From contig NZ_AP027130.1 of assembly GCF_027925145.1 (NCBI RefSeq), forward strand, positions 1,302,001 to 1,366,000: a stretch of DNA of 64,000 nucleotides, in the 5' to 3' direction. Position numbers and translations under genes: made by a program. The notes beneath the pieces were generated by a model that ran no database searches, had not been told where the DNA came from, and saw nothing but the letters and a program-made list of their open reading frames with translations. Positions 19,670 through 28,702 of the stretch are shown piece by piece. This stretch comes from Thermodesulfomicrobium sp. WS. GTDB taxonomy: Bacteria > Desulfobacterota > Desulfovibrionia > Desulfovibrionales > Desulfomicrobiaceae. Numbering within the stretch: the stretch's first letter is position 1; each line of letters opens with the position of its first letter.

Positions 19670-20104
19670 ATGCACGAGCAGGATGTGGTGGAATCCTTGG
19701 TGAGGGTGGACGGAACCGAAGGCGACGAGCTGCTTTTTTGGGCTGAAGAGGAGCCGGTGGATGCCGTGCGCAGCACCTACCGCGTCCCTCTCGATGCGCA
19801 GGAGGCATGGCTGCGGTTGGGCGAGCAGTCCTGGCCGGTGCTCGATATTTCTCGCTGGGGGCTCGGGATTGCTCTCGAGGATGGGGCTCTCTTGGAGCCG
19901 GGCATGGTGCTCGAAGGGGCGCGGCTTGAAGTGGATGGGCGCACCCTGGCTGTGGATGTGGAGGTGGTGCACGTATCCGCGGACGTTGGGGAGCATTTGC
20001 GCTGCGGTCTTGCCGTGGTCCGGGCGGCCGAGGAGTTCGGGTCCTTTGTGGAGGAGTTCGTCACTCGGCGCAAGGCCCGGATCGTGGGGGAGGCGCACGC
20101 ATGA
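19670..20104 (+). CDS. PilZ-domain protein, probable c-di-GMP receptor
   Basis: The 144-residue protein carries the two PilZ signatures: RSTYR (RxxxR, near residue 34) and DISRWG (DxSxxG, near 59), which together bind cyclic di-GMP. The rest is a single beta-barrel domain with a short helical tail. A strong site GGAGGAGG precedes the ATG closely. It is the first gene of a run in which the next two genes each overlap the previous one by 4 bases (ATGA), so its output probably concerns the RHH and ParA-like partners. Confidence 0.85.
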   Translation: MHEQDVVESLVRVDGTEGDELLFWAEEEPVDAVRSTYRVPLDAQEAWLRLGEQSWPVLDISRWGLGIALEDGALLEPGMVLEGARLEVDGRTLAVDVEVVHVSADVGEHLRCGLAVVRAAEEFGSFVEEFVTRRKARIVGEAHA

Positions 20105-20466
20105 ATGCCGTCCGTCGAGATGTCCTGGGAGAGCTTTTCTCTGGAGAGGCGCATGAGACGGTGCAGGGTTTGGAAGAACTCAATGCCCTGATCCAGCAAT
20201 GCGCTGCCCCCCAGAAAGCGTCCATCGTAGCGCCGAAAAAGCGGTCTCAAAGCCGCTGCCGCGTCCGCAAGGCGACGCATTACCTGCGTCCAGAGGTGTA
20301 CGACCGGCTGGAGGCCGCAAGCCAGCGGTTGCGCGACGAGCTCGCCCCGGATGTGCGCGTTTCCAAATCGCGCCTCGTCAATCTGGCTTTGGCGCAGCTT
20401 TTGGAAGAAATCCGGCGCAAGGACGATCCGCGCGCCGTGGCCCGTCTTTTGGAGGAAAAATCATGA
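20101..20466 (+). CDS. Small ribbon-helix-helix-like protein partnered with ParA
   Basis: This 121-residue protein is not a family I can name exactly. The basic C-terminal half (from about residue 58) reads THYLRPEVYDRLEAA followed by VSKSRLVNLALAQLLEEI, which resembles a ribbon-helix-helix DNA-binding fold. The N-terminal half is acidic and helical, with a basic linker around residues 45-57. It overlaps the PilZ gene and the ParA-like gene by 4 bases each, so it is a candidate ParB-like adaptor for that ATPase. Confidence 0.7.
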   Translation: MNAVRRDVLGELFSGEAHETVQGLEELNALIQQCAAPQKASIVAPKKRSQSRCRVRKATHYLRPEVYDRLEAASQRLRDELAPDVRVSKSRLVNLALAQLLEEIRRKDDPRAVARLLEEKS

Positions 20467-21395
20467 CAACCGAACCCCTGCGCGTGGTGTGTCCGCGGTG
20501 TGGCAAGGAACACCGGGTGGATGTGTCCAAGATTCCTGCTGGCGCCACCAAGGCCCAATGCCGTGCCTGCGGCCATCGGTTTGCGCTTGCCGACAGTGCG
20601 CGGCCGTCGGATGCCCCCAAGGGACCGGGTCCGCGGCGTATCGGTGTGTGTTTGAGCAAAGGCGGAGTGGGCAAGACCACCACGGCCGTACACCTGGCCG
20701 CAGGACTTGCCTTGGCAGGCAATCGGGTCCTTTTGGTGGATACGGACACCCAGGGGCAGGATGCCTATTCGTTGGGGGTCAAGCCCAAGGCTGGGCTCAC
20801 GGAGCTCGTGACCGGAGAGCTTTCGGCGGACGAGGCGGTGGTCAAGGCGCGGGAGAATCTGTGGCTCCTTGCGGGCGGCCGCTCTCTGGCTGGGGTGAAG
20901 CGCCTCATCGACCGCAAGGATTTTGGTGGTGAGCTCACGTTGGCGGAGGCCCTGGAGCCGGTGGAGACGAGCTACGACTACGTGGTGGTAGATACCTCTC
21001 CGGGATGGGACCCCTTGACGGTCAATGTGCTCTTTTATGTCTATGAAGTGCTCACCCCGGTGAGCCTGGAAGTCATGACCCTGCAGGGCTTGGTGGAATT
21101 CTTGAAGAGCATGAGCGCTATCCAGAAGTACCGCAGCGAAGTGGCGCTCAAGTATATCCTACCCACGTTCTACGATAAGCGCGTCAAGAATCCCGATGTG
21201 ATCCTCAAGCGTTTGCAAGAGCTCTACGGCGACCTTGTGTGCGAGCCCGTCCGGTACAACGTGCGCCTTTCGGAGTGTCCGGCGTATGGCAAGACCGTGT
21301 ACGAATACGCGCCGGGTTCCCATGGGGCGCAGGACTACCGGGCCTTGGTGCGCAAGGTGACCGGCAATCCCAAGCTGTTTACCATGGGCGGGTGA
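20463..21395 (+). CDS. ParA/MinD-type ATPase with N-terminal zinc ribbon
   Basis: The 310 residues begin with a zinc ribbon of the MJ0042 type (CPRCGKEH then CRACGHRF, residues 10-37), followed by a ParA core with the deviant Walker A KGGVGKTTT near 65, the DTDTQGQD switch near 93 and the VVVDTSPGWD box near 175. Such ATPases position DNA, chemosensory arrays, pili or other cargo. A zinc ribbon fused to ParA is unusual and suggests a specific partner. The ATG at 20463 overlaps the previous stop and follows GGAGG. It overlaps the next glycosyltransferase gene by 4 bases. Confidence 0.88.
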   Translation: MTTEPLRVVCPRCGKEHRVDVSKIPAGATKAQCRACGHRFALADSARPSDAPKGPGPRRIGVCLSKGGVGKTTTAVHLAAGLALAGNRVLLVDTDTQGQDAYSLGVKPKAGLTELVTGELSADEAVVKARENLWLLAGGRSLAGVKRLIDRKDFGGELTLAEALEPVETSYDYVVVDTSPGWDPLTVNVLFYVYEVLTPVSLEVMTLQGLVEFLKSMSAIQKYRSEVALKYILPTFYDKRVKNPDVILKRLQELYGDLVCEPVRYNVRLSECPAYGKTVYEYAPGSHGAQDYRALVRKVTGNPKLFTMGG

Positions 21396-22600
21396 GGGTG
21401 GCGCAGCCCTCGGTGGTCTTCCAGCTCGCCCGGTTCGGCGATATCCTGCAAACCGGGCGCTTGATGGCGAGCCTGCCGCCGGGAGCGGTGCTCGTGGTGG
21501 ATCGTGACTTGGCAGAGCTCGCCCGCCTTGCGTACCCTCAAGCCCAGGTGCTGGAGCTGCCGGTGCACGGCAAACGCCCCGGAGCATGGTCGTTGGTGCG
21601 CCGTGCGGTGGCCACGATGCAGTCTCTCGATCCTGCTGAAGTTTATCTACTCAATTATTCTGGACTTTCTGCGGCCTTGGCCGCGGCCTTTGCTGCGGAG
21701 CGCCTGCGCGGTTACGGCGGTGTGGGGGGGAGTCTGCGCGTGCCCCCATGGTTTTCGCTCCTCATTCGCTGGTCCCAGGAGCGCCGAAGCGCTGGCCTCA
21801 ATCTGGTGGACGCCTGGGGGCTTCTTGCCCGGGAGCCGGCCGCGCCCGCTACGGTCCATCCTCCGGCGCAGCCGCGGGGGCGCACGCTGGGGGTGGTGCT
21901 TGCCGGGCAGCATCCACGGCGCTCGCTGCCGGCCTCGGTACTCGCCGCCTGGATCGGCGCGGCCCTGAGCCGCCTTGGCGGGGCGGACGTGGTGCTGCTC
22001 GGCGCTCCGGGCCAGGAGCGTTTGGCGGCGGAACTCATGGCCGCGCTGCCTGCGGCCCTTGGCCGCTCCACCCGCAACCTCGTGGGGCAGACCGGTTGGC
22101 GGCAGTTGTGGGCGACTGTGGCAGAATGCGGCCTGGTGCTTTCACCGGACACGGGTGTGGCCCATATGGCGGCCCGGTTGGGGGTGCCGGTCTTGGGGGC
22201 GTATTTGGCCTCGGCGTGGGTGCATGAGACCGGCCCCTACGGGGAAGGACACGTGGTGCTGCAATCGGTGCTTCCCTGTGCACCGTGCCTGGAGACCGCG
22301 GCCTGTCCCACGCCGGGGGCGTGCCTGGCGCCGCTTGCACAGCGGGAGACGATCCGCTGGATTGCCCGGGGCGAGGGGGCGCTGCCTGCGGGTGTCGTGG
22401 CCCTGCAAAGCGGCATGGATGCCTTGGGCGTGTGCTACCAGCCGGTGGCTGGAGAAGACCCCACTGCGGCCGGACGTCAGGCATTTCGCGCCCAGGTGGC
22501 GGCCGTATGGGGCCTGGGGGCGCCTGGATCAGGAGGCCATGCGTGGATGACGGAAAAAGACTGGATGCTGCCTGGGGTGGTGGGAGGTCTGTATGACTGA
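21392..22600 (+). CDS. Glycosyltransferase family 9 (heptosyltransferase-like)
   Basis: The 402-residue protein begins VFQLARFGDILQTGRLMASL, the GT9 N-terminal signature, and contains LVGQTGWRQLWATVAECGLV followed by SPDTGVAHMAARLGVPVLG, the nucleotide-sugar binding region of ADP-heptose-type transferases. A Cys cluster (CAPCLETAACPTPGAC) follows, also common in this family. The GTG at 21392 overlaps the ParA stop as GTGA; a second GTG two codons later is possible. The acceptor is unknown; lipopolysaccharide core or flagellin glycan are both possible. Confidence 0.85.
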   Translation: MRVAQPSVVFQLARFGDILQTGRLMASLPPGAVLVVDRDLAELARLAYPQAQVLELPVHGKRPGAWSLVRRAVATMQSLDPAEVYLLNYSGLSAALAAAFAAERLRGYGGVGGSLRVPPWFSLLIRWSQERRSAGLNLVDAWGLLAREPAAPATVHPPAQPRGRTLGVVLAGQHPRRSLPASVLAAWIGAALSRLGGADVVLLGAPGQERLAAELMAALPAALGRSTRNLVGQTGWRQLWATVAECGLVLSPDTGVAHMAARLGVPVLGAYLASAWVHETGPYGEGHVVLQSVLPCAPCLETAACPTPGACLAPLAQRETIRWIARGEGALPAGVVALQSGMDALGVCYQPVAGEDPTAAGRQAFRAQVAAVWGLGAPGSGGHAWMTEKDWMLPGVVGGLYD

Positions 22601-23864
22601 TTGGGGGGTGCGCCGGATCCTGGTGGTGCTGCCGCTTTACGGCGGCTCGCTTCCCGTGGGCCGCGCTGTGGCCCGGGCCTTGGCGGGGCTGGGGCACGTG
22701 GTGGAGACCTTTGAGGCGCCGCTTTTCTATCCCACTTTTCAAAATCTGCGGGCGCTGCGTGTGGGCCCGGAGGCGGTGGACGCCCTGGAGAACGGATTTT
22801 TGCAGCTCGTCTCCCAGGCGGTGCTTGCCCAGGTGGAGCGCTTTTCGCCGGACCTGGTGCTGGCCATGGCGCAGGCACCGCTTTCCCGGCAGGCCTTGCG
22901 GCGCCTTGCCCGAGACGGGGTCCCGACGGCCATGTGGTTCGTGGAGGACTATGCCGTCTTTACCTATTGGCAGGCCTTTGCCCCGCTCTATGACTTTTTT
23001 TTCACCATCCAGAAGGAGCCGTTTCTGGAACGGCTGGCCGAAGTCGGCCAGAAGCGGGCCTCCTATCTCCCCTTGGCCGCGGATCCCGAAATCCATCGGC
23101 CAGTGCCACTCACCCCGGTGGAGCGGCGTACCTACGGCAGTGATGTCTCCTTCGTCGGCGCGGGGTATCCCAACCGGCGGCTGGCCTTTCGGGCCTTTGC
23201 GGACATGGATTTTCGCATTTGGGGCAGCGACTGGGACGGTGAGGAGATCCTGGCCCCGTACGTGCAGCGCGGTGGAGCGCGCATCGAGACCGAAGAGGCG
23301 GTGAAGATCTTCTGCGCTACCCGCGTCAATCTCAACCTGCACTCCAGCGTGCGGCCTGCGGTGACCGTGGGGGATGGCGATTTCGTCAATCCGCGCACCT
23401 TTGAGATCGCCGCCTGTGGGGCCTTTCAGGTGGTGGACCGACGAGCGCTCTTGGCCGAGCTTTTTGCCGATCAGGAGCTGGCGGTGGTGGACCATCTGGA
23501 TGCCATGGTGGAGGCAACCCGGTATTTTCTCGCCCACGAAGAGGAGCGCACCGCCATGGCGGCGCGGGCCAGGGCGCGCGTGCTTGCCGAACACACCTAC
23601 CCACAGCGCATGGAAACGCTCCTTGCTGTGGTGGGCGCGGCCTTGGGGTGGCGCAAGGCGGAGGCACACCCTTCCTTTGTGGAGCCGGATTTGGCGGCCG
23701 AGGTGACTGCCCTTGCCAGAAACCTAGGTTTGCGGGATGATGCCTCTTTCGAGGACGTGGTGGCCGCGGTTCGGGCCCGCGAGGGGACCCTCTCGGCCGT
23801 GGAGACCGCGGTGCTTTTTTTGGATGAATGGCGCAAACAGTATCGCCGCAAGGGCGCGGCGTAA
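22593..23864 (+). CDS. CgeB-like glycosyltransferase
   Basis: The 423-residue protein resembles the CgeB/DUF3880 group of GT-B glycosyltransferases: ILVVLPLYGGSLPVGRAVAR at the N-terminus, AMWFVEDYAVFTYWQAF, then FVGAGYPNRRLAF and the nucleotide-sugar region NPRTFEIAACGAFQVVDRR. The last 60 residues are helical and basic. It overlaps the GT9 gene by 8 bases, so the two transferases probably act in one pathway. Donor and acceptor are unknown. Confidence 0.82.
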   Translation: MTDWGVRRILVVLPLYGGSLPVGRAVARALAGLGHVVETFEAPLFYPTFQNLRALRVGPEAVDALENGFLQLVSQAVLAQVERFSPDLVLAMAQAPLSRQALRRLARDGVPTAMWFVEDYAVFTYWQAFAPLYDFFFTIQKEPFLERLAEVGQKRASYLPLAADPEIHRPVPLTPVERRTYGSDVSFVGAGYPNRRLAFRAFADMDFRIWGSDWDGEEILAPYVQRGGARIETEEAVKIFCATRVNLNLHSSVRPAVTVGDGDFVNPRTFEIAACGAFQVVDRRALLAELFADQELAVVDHLDAMVEATRYFLAHEEERTAMAARARARVLAEHTYPQRMETLLAVVGAALGWRKAEAHPSFVEPDLAAEVTALARNLGLRDDASFEDVVAAVRAREGTLSAVETAVLFLDEWRKQYRRKGAA

Positions 23865-23873
23865 GGAGCATGT

Positions 23874-24527
23874 ATGCGCAAACCTTGGTGTGGCCTTGCC
23901 CCGGAAGGGATGCCGTTTCTTTTTCTCGCCACCCTTGCCACCATGGTCTTTGCCCTGGCGGAGTGGGTGGTCCTCAGCCTCGTGGGATTGGGAGTGGTGG
24001 CCTTTATCCTCAATTTTTTTCGCGATCCGGAACGGGTGGTGCCCCAGGAAAAGGGCGTCGTCGTGGCGCCGGCCGATGGCCGGGTGGTGCGCGTGGCCCC
24101 CATGCCGGACCCGGTGCACGGCACGCCGCGTATGGCGGTGTGCATTTTCATGAACGTCTTCAACGTGCATGTGAACCGGACGCCGGTGGCAGGCGTGGTG
24201 CGGCAGATGCGCTACATTCCGGGAAAGTTCTTCAATGCCTCCCTGGATAAGGCCTCCACGGACAACGAGCGCTGCATCATGGATTTGGAAGCTGAGGATG
24301 GCAGCCGCTTTACGGTCGTCCAGATCGCAGGCCTCATCGCCCGGCGCATCGTCGATTGGGTGCGGCCTGGGGACGCACTGCCGCGCGGGGTGCGGTTCGG
24401 CATGATCCGCTTTGGATCCAGGGTTGACCTTTACCTGCCGCTGGATTATGAGCCCAGCATCCAGGAGGGAGAGCGCACCGTGGCCGGCCAAACGGTGGTT
24501 GCCCGCAAGCGCGAACCCCTGGCATGA
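23874..24527 (+). CDS. psd: Phosphatidylserine decarboxylase
   Basis: Psd converts phosphatidylserine to phosphatidylethanolamine. The 217 residues are of the short type: a hydrophobic N-terminal pair of helices (15-50), FFRDPERVVP, then FMNVFNVHVNRTP, and the self-cleavage site RFGSRVDLYLP, where Ser182 becomes the pyruvoyl group. The ATG lies 9 bases after the CgeB-like gene. pssA, which supplies its substrate, begins 13 bases after it. Confidence 0.95.
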   Translation: MRKPWCGLAPEGMPFLFLATLATMVFALAEWVVLSLVGLGVVAFILNFFRDPERVVPQEKGVVVAPADGRVVRVAPMPDPVHGTPRMAVCIFMNVFNVHVNRTPVAGVVRQMRYIPGKFFNASLDKASTDNERCIMDLEAEDGSRFTVVQIAGLIARRIVDWVRPGDALPRGVRFGMIRFGSRVDLYLPLDYEPSIQEGERTVAGQTVVARKREPLA

Positions 24528-24540
24528 GTACGATTTTTTT

Positions 24541-25299
24541 ATGGAACATCCCAAGCCCAAGCACCGCGGTTACTATCTGTTGCCCAACATGATGACCATG
24601 GCGAGCCTGTTTGTGGGTTTCGTGGGCATGCTGTGGTCCTTGGAAGGGCGTTTCGAGATGGCTGCGGTGGCTATTTTGGGCAGCTGTCTTTTCGATGGGC
24701 TGGACGGCAAGCTGGCCCGGCTGACCAATTCCGCCTCGGACTTTGGCGTCCAGTTGGATTCCTTGGCCGATCTGGTGGCCTTCGGCGTGGCCCCGGCCCT
24801 TTTGGTGTATCAGTGGCATCTGCATGCCTTTGAGCGTCTGGGCATGATGGCGGCGTTTTTGATCATTGCCTGCGGCGCCCTGCGTCTAGCCCGGTTCAAC
24901 ATCCAGACCGGCAAGATCAGCAAAAAGTTCTTCATTGGCCTGCCCATTCCCGCTGCCGCCTGCATCCTGGCCGCCTTCGTGCTCTTTGCCCATCACTTGG
25001 GCTTTGCGGCTACGTCGCTGGCCGCCCAGGTCCTCTTGGCCCTGTCCTTTGTGGTTTCCTTGCTCATGGTGAGCGCCGTCCGCTATTTTTCCTTCAAGGA
25101 GATGGACGGTCTGCGCACCCATCGCTTCAGCGCCACGGTGACCGCGCTCTTCCTGTTCGTGCTGATCGCTTCCGAGCCCAAGCTGCTGCTTTTTGTGTGT
25201 GGTTTGGGCTACCTGCTGTCCGGTCTCATCTATTCCTTTGTGCTGCTGCCCCTCCGGCGGCACTCGCTACGGCTACGAGACGCTCAGCGACTCTCGTAA
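24541..25299 (+). CDS. pssA: CDP-diacylglycerol-serine O-phosphatidyltransferase
   Basis: PssA makes phosphatidylserine from CDP-diacylglycerol and serine. The 252-residue membrane protein contains the CDP-alcohol phosphatidyltransferase motif DG-AR-G-D-D at residues 52-77 (FDGLDGKLAR, FGVQLDSLAD) and about seven membrane helices. The ATG at 24541 has no clear ribosome site, so coupling to psd is likely. The stop codon lies at the edge of a small hairpin (ACGAGA 25275-25280 with TCTCGT 25292-25297). Confidence 0.93.
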   Translation: MEHPKPKHRGYYLLPNMMTMASLFVGFVGMLWSLEGRFEMAAVAILGSCLFDGLDGKLARLTNSASDFGVQLDSLADLVAFGVAPALLVYQWHLHAFERLGMMAAFLIIACGALRLARFNIQTGKISKKFFIGLPIPAAACILAAFVLFAHHLGFAATSLAAQVLLALSFVVSLLMVSAVRYFSFKEMDGLRTHRFSATVTALFLFVLIASEPKLLLFVCGLGYLLSGLIYSFVLLPLRRHSLRLRDAQRLS

Positions 25300-25328
25300 C
25301 CACCCATCCTCTTTTCTCGTTTTCGGTT

Positions 25329-25380
25329 GCTGGAACCACCCCGGAAATGGCCCTGCCAGAGGCTTCCAGCTGTTTTTTTA
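25329..25380 (+). terminator. Terminator-like hairpin before leuA
   Basis: GCTGGAA (25329-25335) pairs with TTCCAGC (25364-25370) across a 28-base loop and is followed by TGTTTTTTTA. It ends 27 bases before the leuA start. It may end psd-pssA transcription or attenuate leuA. The long loop makes it weaker than the other terminators here. No leucine-rich leader peptide is evident. Confidence 0.5.
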
Positions 25381-25407
25381 TCCCCCATAACCTCAAAGGA
25401 GAAACGT

Positions 25408-26940
25408 ATGTCTCAGCGAGTGTACATCTTTGACACCACCTTGCGCGACGGGGAACAATCTCCAGGCGCCACCATGAACCGCGAGGAGAAGATCCGCCTG
25501 GCCCGCCAGTTGGAGGCCTTGGGCGTGGACATCATCGAGGCGGGATTCCCGGCCGCAAGCCAAGGGGACTTCGAGGCCGTGCGCGATATCGCCCGTACGG
25601 TGCGCGGTTGCCAGATCGCAGGTCTGTGCCGGGCGATTCCCACAGACATCGACCGGGCCTGGGAGGCCGTGCGGGAAGGGGAACACGGCCGCATCCACAC
25701 CTTCCTCGCCACCTCGGACATTCACATGCAGTACAAGTTGCGCAAAACCCGGGAGCAGGTGCTGGAGATGGTGGACGCCGCGGTGCGCTATGCTGCCTCC
25801 AAGACCTCCAATGTGGAGTTTTCCGCCGAGGACGCCTCCCGCTCGGACCCGGATTTTCTGGTCCAGGTCTTTACCCGCGCCATCGATGCCGGCGCCACCA
25901 CCATCAATGTGCCCGACACCGTGGGCTACATCCAGCCGCAGGAGTTTGCCGACCTCATCGGCTACCTCTTGGAGCATATCCCCAACGCCCATAAGGCCGT
26001 GTTTTCCGTGCATTGCCATAACGACCTGGGCCTTGCCACGGCCAATACCCTGGCGGCCTTGCGCGCCGGCGCCCGGCAGGCGGAAGTGACTTTGGCGGGC
26101 ATCGGGGAGCGTGCCGGCAACGCCGCCCTGGAAGAAGTGGTCATGGCCATGGAAGTGCGCAAGGACTACTACGGTCTGGAAACCGGTATCGTGAAGGAGC
26201 AGATTTATCCCTCGACACGACTGCTTTCCCTCATTATTGGCCAGCCCATTCCGCCGTACAAATCGATTATCGGTTCTAATGCCTTTGCCCACGAATCCGG
26301 CATCCACCAGGATGGGGTGCTCAAGCACCGGCAGACGTATGAAATCATGACTCCGGAATCGGTGGGACGCGCTGCGGAGGACATGGTCTTGGGCAAGCAT
26401 TCGGGGCGGGCGGCCCTCAAGGCCCGTCTGGAGGGTTTGGGCTACGCCTTAAGCGAAGAGCAGGTCGATATCGTGTTTGCGGCTATGAAAAAATTGGCGG
26501 ATCGGAAGAAAGAGATCTTCATCGAAGACTTGGAAGCCGTGGTGCTTGATGAGATCTTCCGCATCCCTGACAAGTACCGGTTGGAATATTTGAGCGCCAT
26601 CAGCGGCAACATGGCCATCCCCAACGCGGTGGTGAAGATGTACGTGGATGGCGAGGAGCGCACGGTGTCCGATTTTGGCACAGGTCCTATTGATGCGGTG
26701 TTCCACACCATCAGCAAGACCGTGGGCCGGACCCCCAAGTTGCTGCGCTACGCCGTCAATGCCATCACCGGCGGCACGGACGCCCAGGGCGAGGTCACGG
26801 TGCGCATCGAGGAAAACGGCAAGTCCGCGGTGGGACGCGCTGCGGACGCCGATATCATCGTGGCCAGCGCCAAGGCGTATATCAATGCCTTGAACCGCCT
26901 GGCCAAACGTGAGGAGGAAACGGTATGGGCCAGAGTTTAG
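25408..26940 (+). CDS. leuA: 2-isopropylmalate synthase
   Basis: LeuA condenses acetyl-CoA with 2-oxoisovalerate in the first step of leucine synthesis. The 510 residues begin with the [12 protein letters not shown] active-site loop, contain [19 protein letters not shown] with the metal-binding His pair, and have a C-terminal allosteric domain. AAAGGAG stands 7 bases before the ATG at 25408; the open frame extends 27 codons further upstream through the hairpin, which is not likely to be coding. It overlaps leuC by 16 bases. Confidence 0.96.
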   Translation: MSQRVYIFDTTLRDGEQSPGATMNREEKIRLARQLEALGVDIIEAGFPAASQGDFEAVRDIARTVRGCQIAGLCRAIPTDIDRAWEAVREGEHGRIHTFLATSDIHMQYKLRKTREQVLEMVDAAVRYAASKTSNVEFSAEDASRSDPDFLVQVFTRAIDAGATTINVPDTVGYIQPQEFADLIGYLLEHIPNAHKAVFSVHCHNDLGLATANTLAALRAGARQAEVTLAGIGERAGNAALEEVVMAMEVRKDYYGLETGIVKEQIYPSTRLLSLIIGQPIPPYKSIIGSNAFAHESGIHQDGVLKHRQTYEIMTPESVGRAAEDMVLGKHSGRAALKARLEGLGYALSEEQVDIVFAAMKKLADRKKEIFIEDLEAVVLDEIFRIPDKYRLEYLSAISGNMAIPNAVVKMYVDGEERTVSDFGTGPIDAVFHTISKTVGRTPKLLRYAVNAITGGTDAQGEVTVRIEENGKSAVGRAADADIIVASAKAYINALNRLAKREEETVWARV

Positions 26941-28190
26941 CCGAAAAGATACTGCAGCGGCACACCAACGATCCGGTGGAGGGGCCCGGGCAGATTGTCC
27001 GGTGTCGGGTGTCCTTGGCCTTGGCCAACGACATCACCGCGCCCTTGGCCATCAAATCGCTGCGCGCCATGGGGGTGTCTCGGGTCTTTGATCCCGAGCG
27101 GGTGGTCCTGGTGTGTGACCACTTCACCCCCAACAAGGATATCGACTCCGCCGAGCAGGTGAAGGTGGTGCGGGATTTTGCCCGCCAGTTCGGCATCGTC
27201 CACTACTACGAAGGCGGCGATGTGGGCGTGGAGCACGCCTTGCTTCCGGAACTGGGCCTGGTGGGGCCTGGCGATGTGGTGGTGGGTGCGGACTCCCACA
27301 CCTGCACCTACGGGGGCTTGGGTGCCTTTGCCACAGGTCTGGGGAGCACGGACGTGGCTGCGGCCATGGCCTTGGGCGAGACCTGGTTCAAGGTACCGGA
27401 GACCATCCGCGTGGACCTGGTGGGGACGGTGGCGCCGTACGTGAGCGCCAAGGATTTCATCCTCGAGGTCATCGGCCGCATCGGCGTGGCTGGGGCCCTG
27501 TACAAGGCGCTGGAATTCGGCGGTCCGGTGGTGGACGCCATGAGCGTGGAAGGCCGCATGACCATGGCCAACATGGCCATCGAGGCCGGGGGCAAGGCCG
27601 GGCTCTTTGCCGCGGATGCCACGACCCTGGCCTACACCGCTGCCCATGGCCGCACCCAGGACGCCCCCATCGTTCCAGACGCGGACGCAGCGTATGCGCA
27701 GCGCCTGCGCGTGGACGTCACGGGCATGAGCCCGCGGGTGGCCTGTCCGCACCTGCCGGAAAACGTCAAACCCGTGGAAGAGGTTTCCGGCATCCCAGTG
27801 GACCAGGTGGTCATCGGTTCGTGCACCAATGGCCGCATCGAGGATTTGCGCGTGGCTGCGGCGGTGCTGCGCGGCCGCAAGGTGGCGCGCGGCGTGCGTC
27901 TTATTGTGCTGCCTGCCTCGCCCAAGGCCTACCGTTTGGCCTTGAACGAAGGTCTTTTGGAGGTGTTTTTGGACGCTGGCGCCGTGGTGGGGCCGCCCAC
28001 CTGCGGTCCGTGTCTGGGCGGGCACATGGGGATCCTGGCCGGCGGCGAGCGCTGCTTGGCCACCACCAACCGCAATTTCCGTGGCCGCATGGGGAGCCTC
28101 GAATCCGAAGTCTATTTGGCCAGCCCTGCAGTGGCTGCGGCCACTGCCGTGGCAGGCACCATCATCCATCCGGCCCAGGTGGCTGGGTAA
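26925..28190 (+). CDS. leuC: 3-isopropylmalate dehydratase large subunit
   Basis: LeuC carries the [4Fe-4S] cluster that isomerises 2- to 3-isopropylmalate. The 421 residues match the bacterial/archaeal homoaconitase-like class, with [32 protein letters not shown] and the cluster Cys pair in [15 protein letters not shown]. The ATG lies within the end of leuA behind GAGGAAACG. leuD follows 11 bases later. Confidence 0.95.
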   Translation: MGQSLAEKILQRHTNDPVEGPGQIVRCRVSLALANDITAPLAIKSLRAMGVSRVFDPERVVLVCDHFTPNKDIDSAEQVKVVRDFARQFGIVHYYEGGDVGVEHALLPELGLVGPGDVVVGADSHTCTYGGLGAFATGLGSTDVAAAMALGETWFKVPETIRVDLVGTVAPYVSAKDFILEVIGRIGVAGALYKALEFGGPVVDAMSVEGRMTMANMAIEAGGKAGLFAADATTLAYTAAHGRTQDAPIVPDADAAYAQRLRVDVTGMSPRVACPHLPENVKPVEEVSGIPVDQVVIGSCTNGRIEDLRVAAAVLRGRKVARGVRLIVLPASPKAYRLALNEGLLEVFLDAGAVVGPPTCGPCLGGHMGILAGGERCLATTNRNFRGRMGSLESEVYLASPAVAAATAVAGTIIHPAQVAG

Positions 28191-28201
28191 GGAGCATATC
28201 G

Positions 28202-28702
28202 ATGCGTTTTGAAGGAAAAGCCCATGTGGTGGGTGATCATATCGATACGGATGCCATCATCCCGGCGCGGTTTCTCGTGACCGCAGACCCTGGAGAACTC
28301 GGGAAAAACTGCATGGAAGGCCTGACTCCAGGCTGGGTGCGGCGGGTGTCCCCCGGCGACGTCCTGGTGGCAGGGGAGAACTTTGGCTGTGGCTCTTCCC
28401 GGGAGCACGCGCCCCTGGCCATCCTTGGGGCGGGCATCCCGGTGGTGTTGGCCAAGAGTTTTGCCCGCATCTTTTATCGCAACGGCTTCAACATGGGGCT
28501 GGTGCTCTTGGAGATGGGCGACGCCATCGACCGCTTGGGCGATGGGAATGCGCTGGTGGTGGATGTCGCCCAGGGCGTGGTGGAAAACCGCACCACGGGC
28601 GAGACCTTTCAGGTGCGTCCGGTGCCAGGGTTCATGATGGAGATGCTTGAGGCCGGCGGCCTCGTCCAGTACGTGCGCCGGCGCCTGGGAGGTGCAGCAT
28701 GA
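28202..28702 (+). CDS. leuD: 3-isopropylmalate dehydratase small subunit
   Basis: The 166-residue small subunit supplies the swivel domain of the dehydratase. It has [14 protein letters not shown] near residue 13 and [17 protein letters not shown] near 58, both diagnostic. AAGGAG precedes the ATG at 28202; a longer open frame upstream lies inside leuC. It overlaps leuB by 4 bases (ATGA). Confidence 0.95.
   Translation: MRFEGKAHVVGDHIDTDAIIPARFLVTADPGELGKNCMEGLTPGWVRRVSPGDVLVAGENFGCGSSREHAPLAILGAGIPVVLAKSFARIFYRNGFNMGLVLLEMGDAIDRLGDGNALVVDVAQGVVENRTTGETFQVRPVPGFMMEMLEAGGLVQYVRRRLGGAA

Noticed and set aside
25300-25407. Leucine-rich leader peptide before leuA
   Set aside because: The short frames here are poor in leucine codons and have no clear ribosome site. 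Only hairpins are supported.
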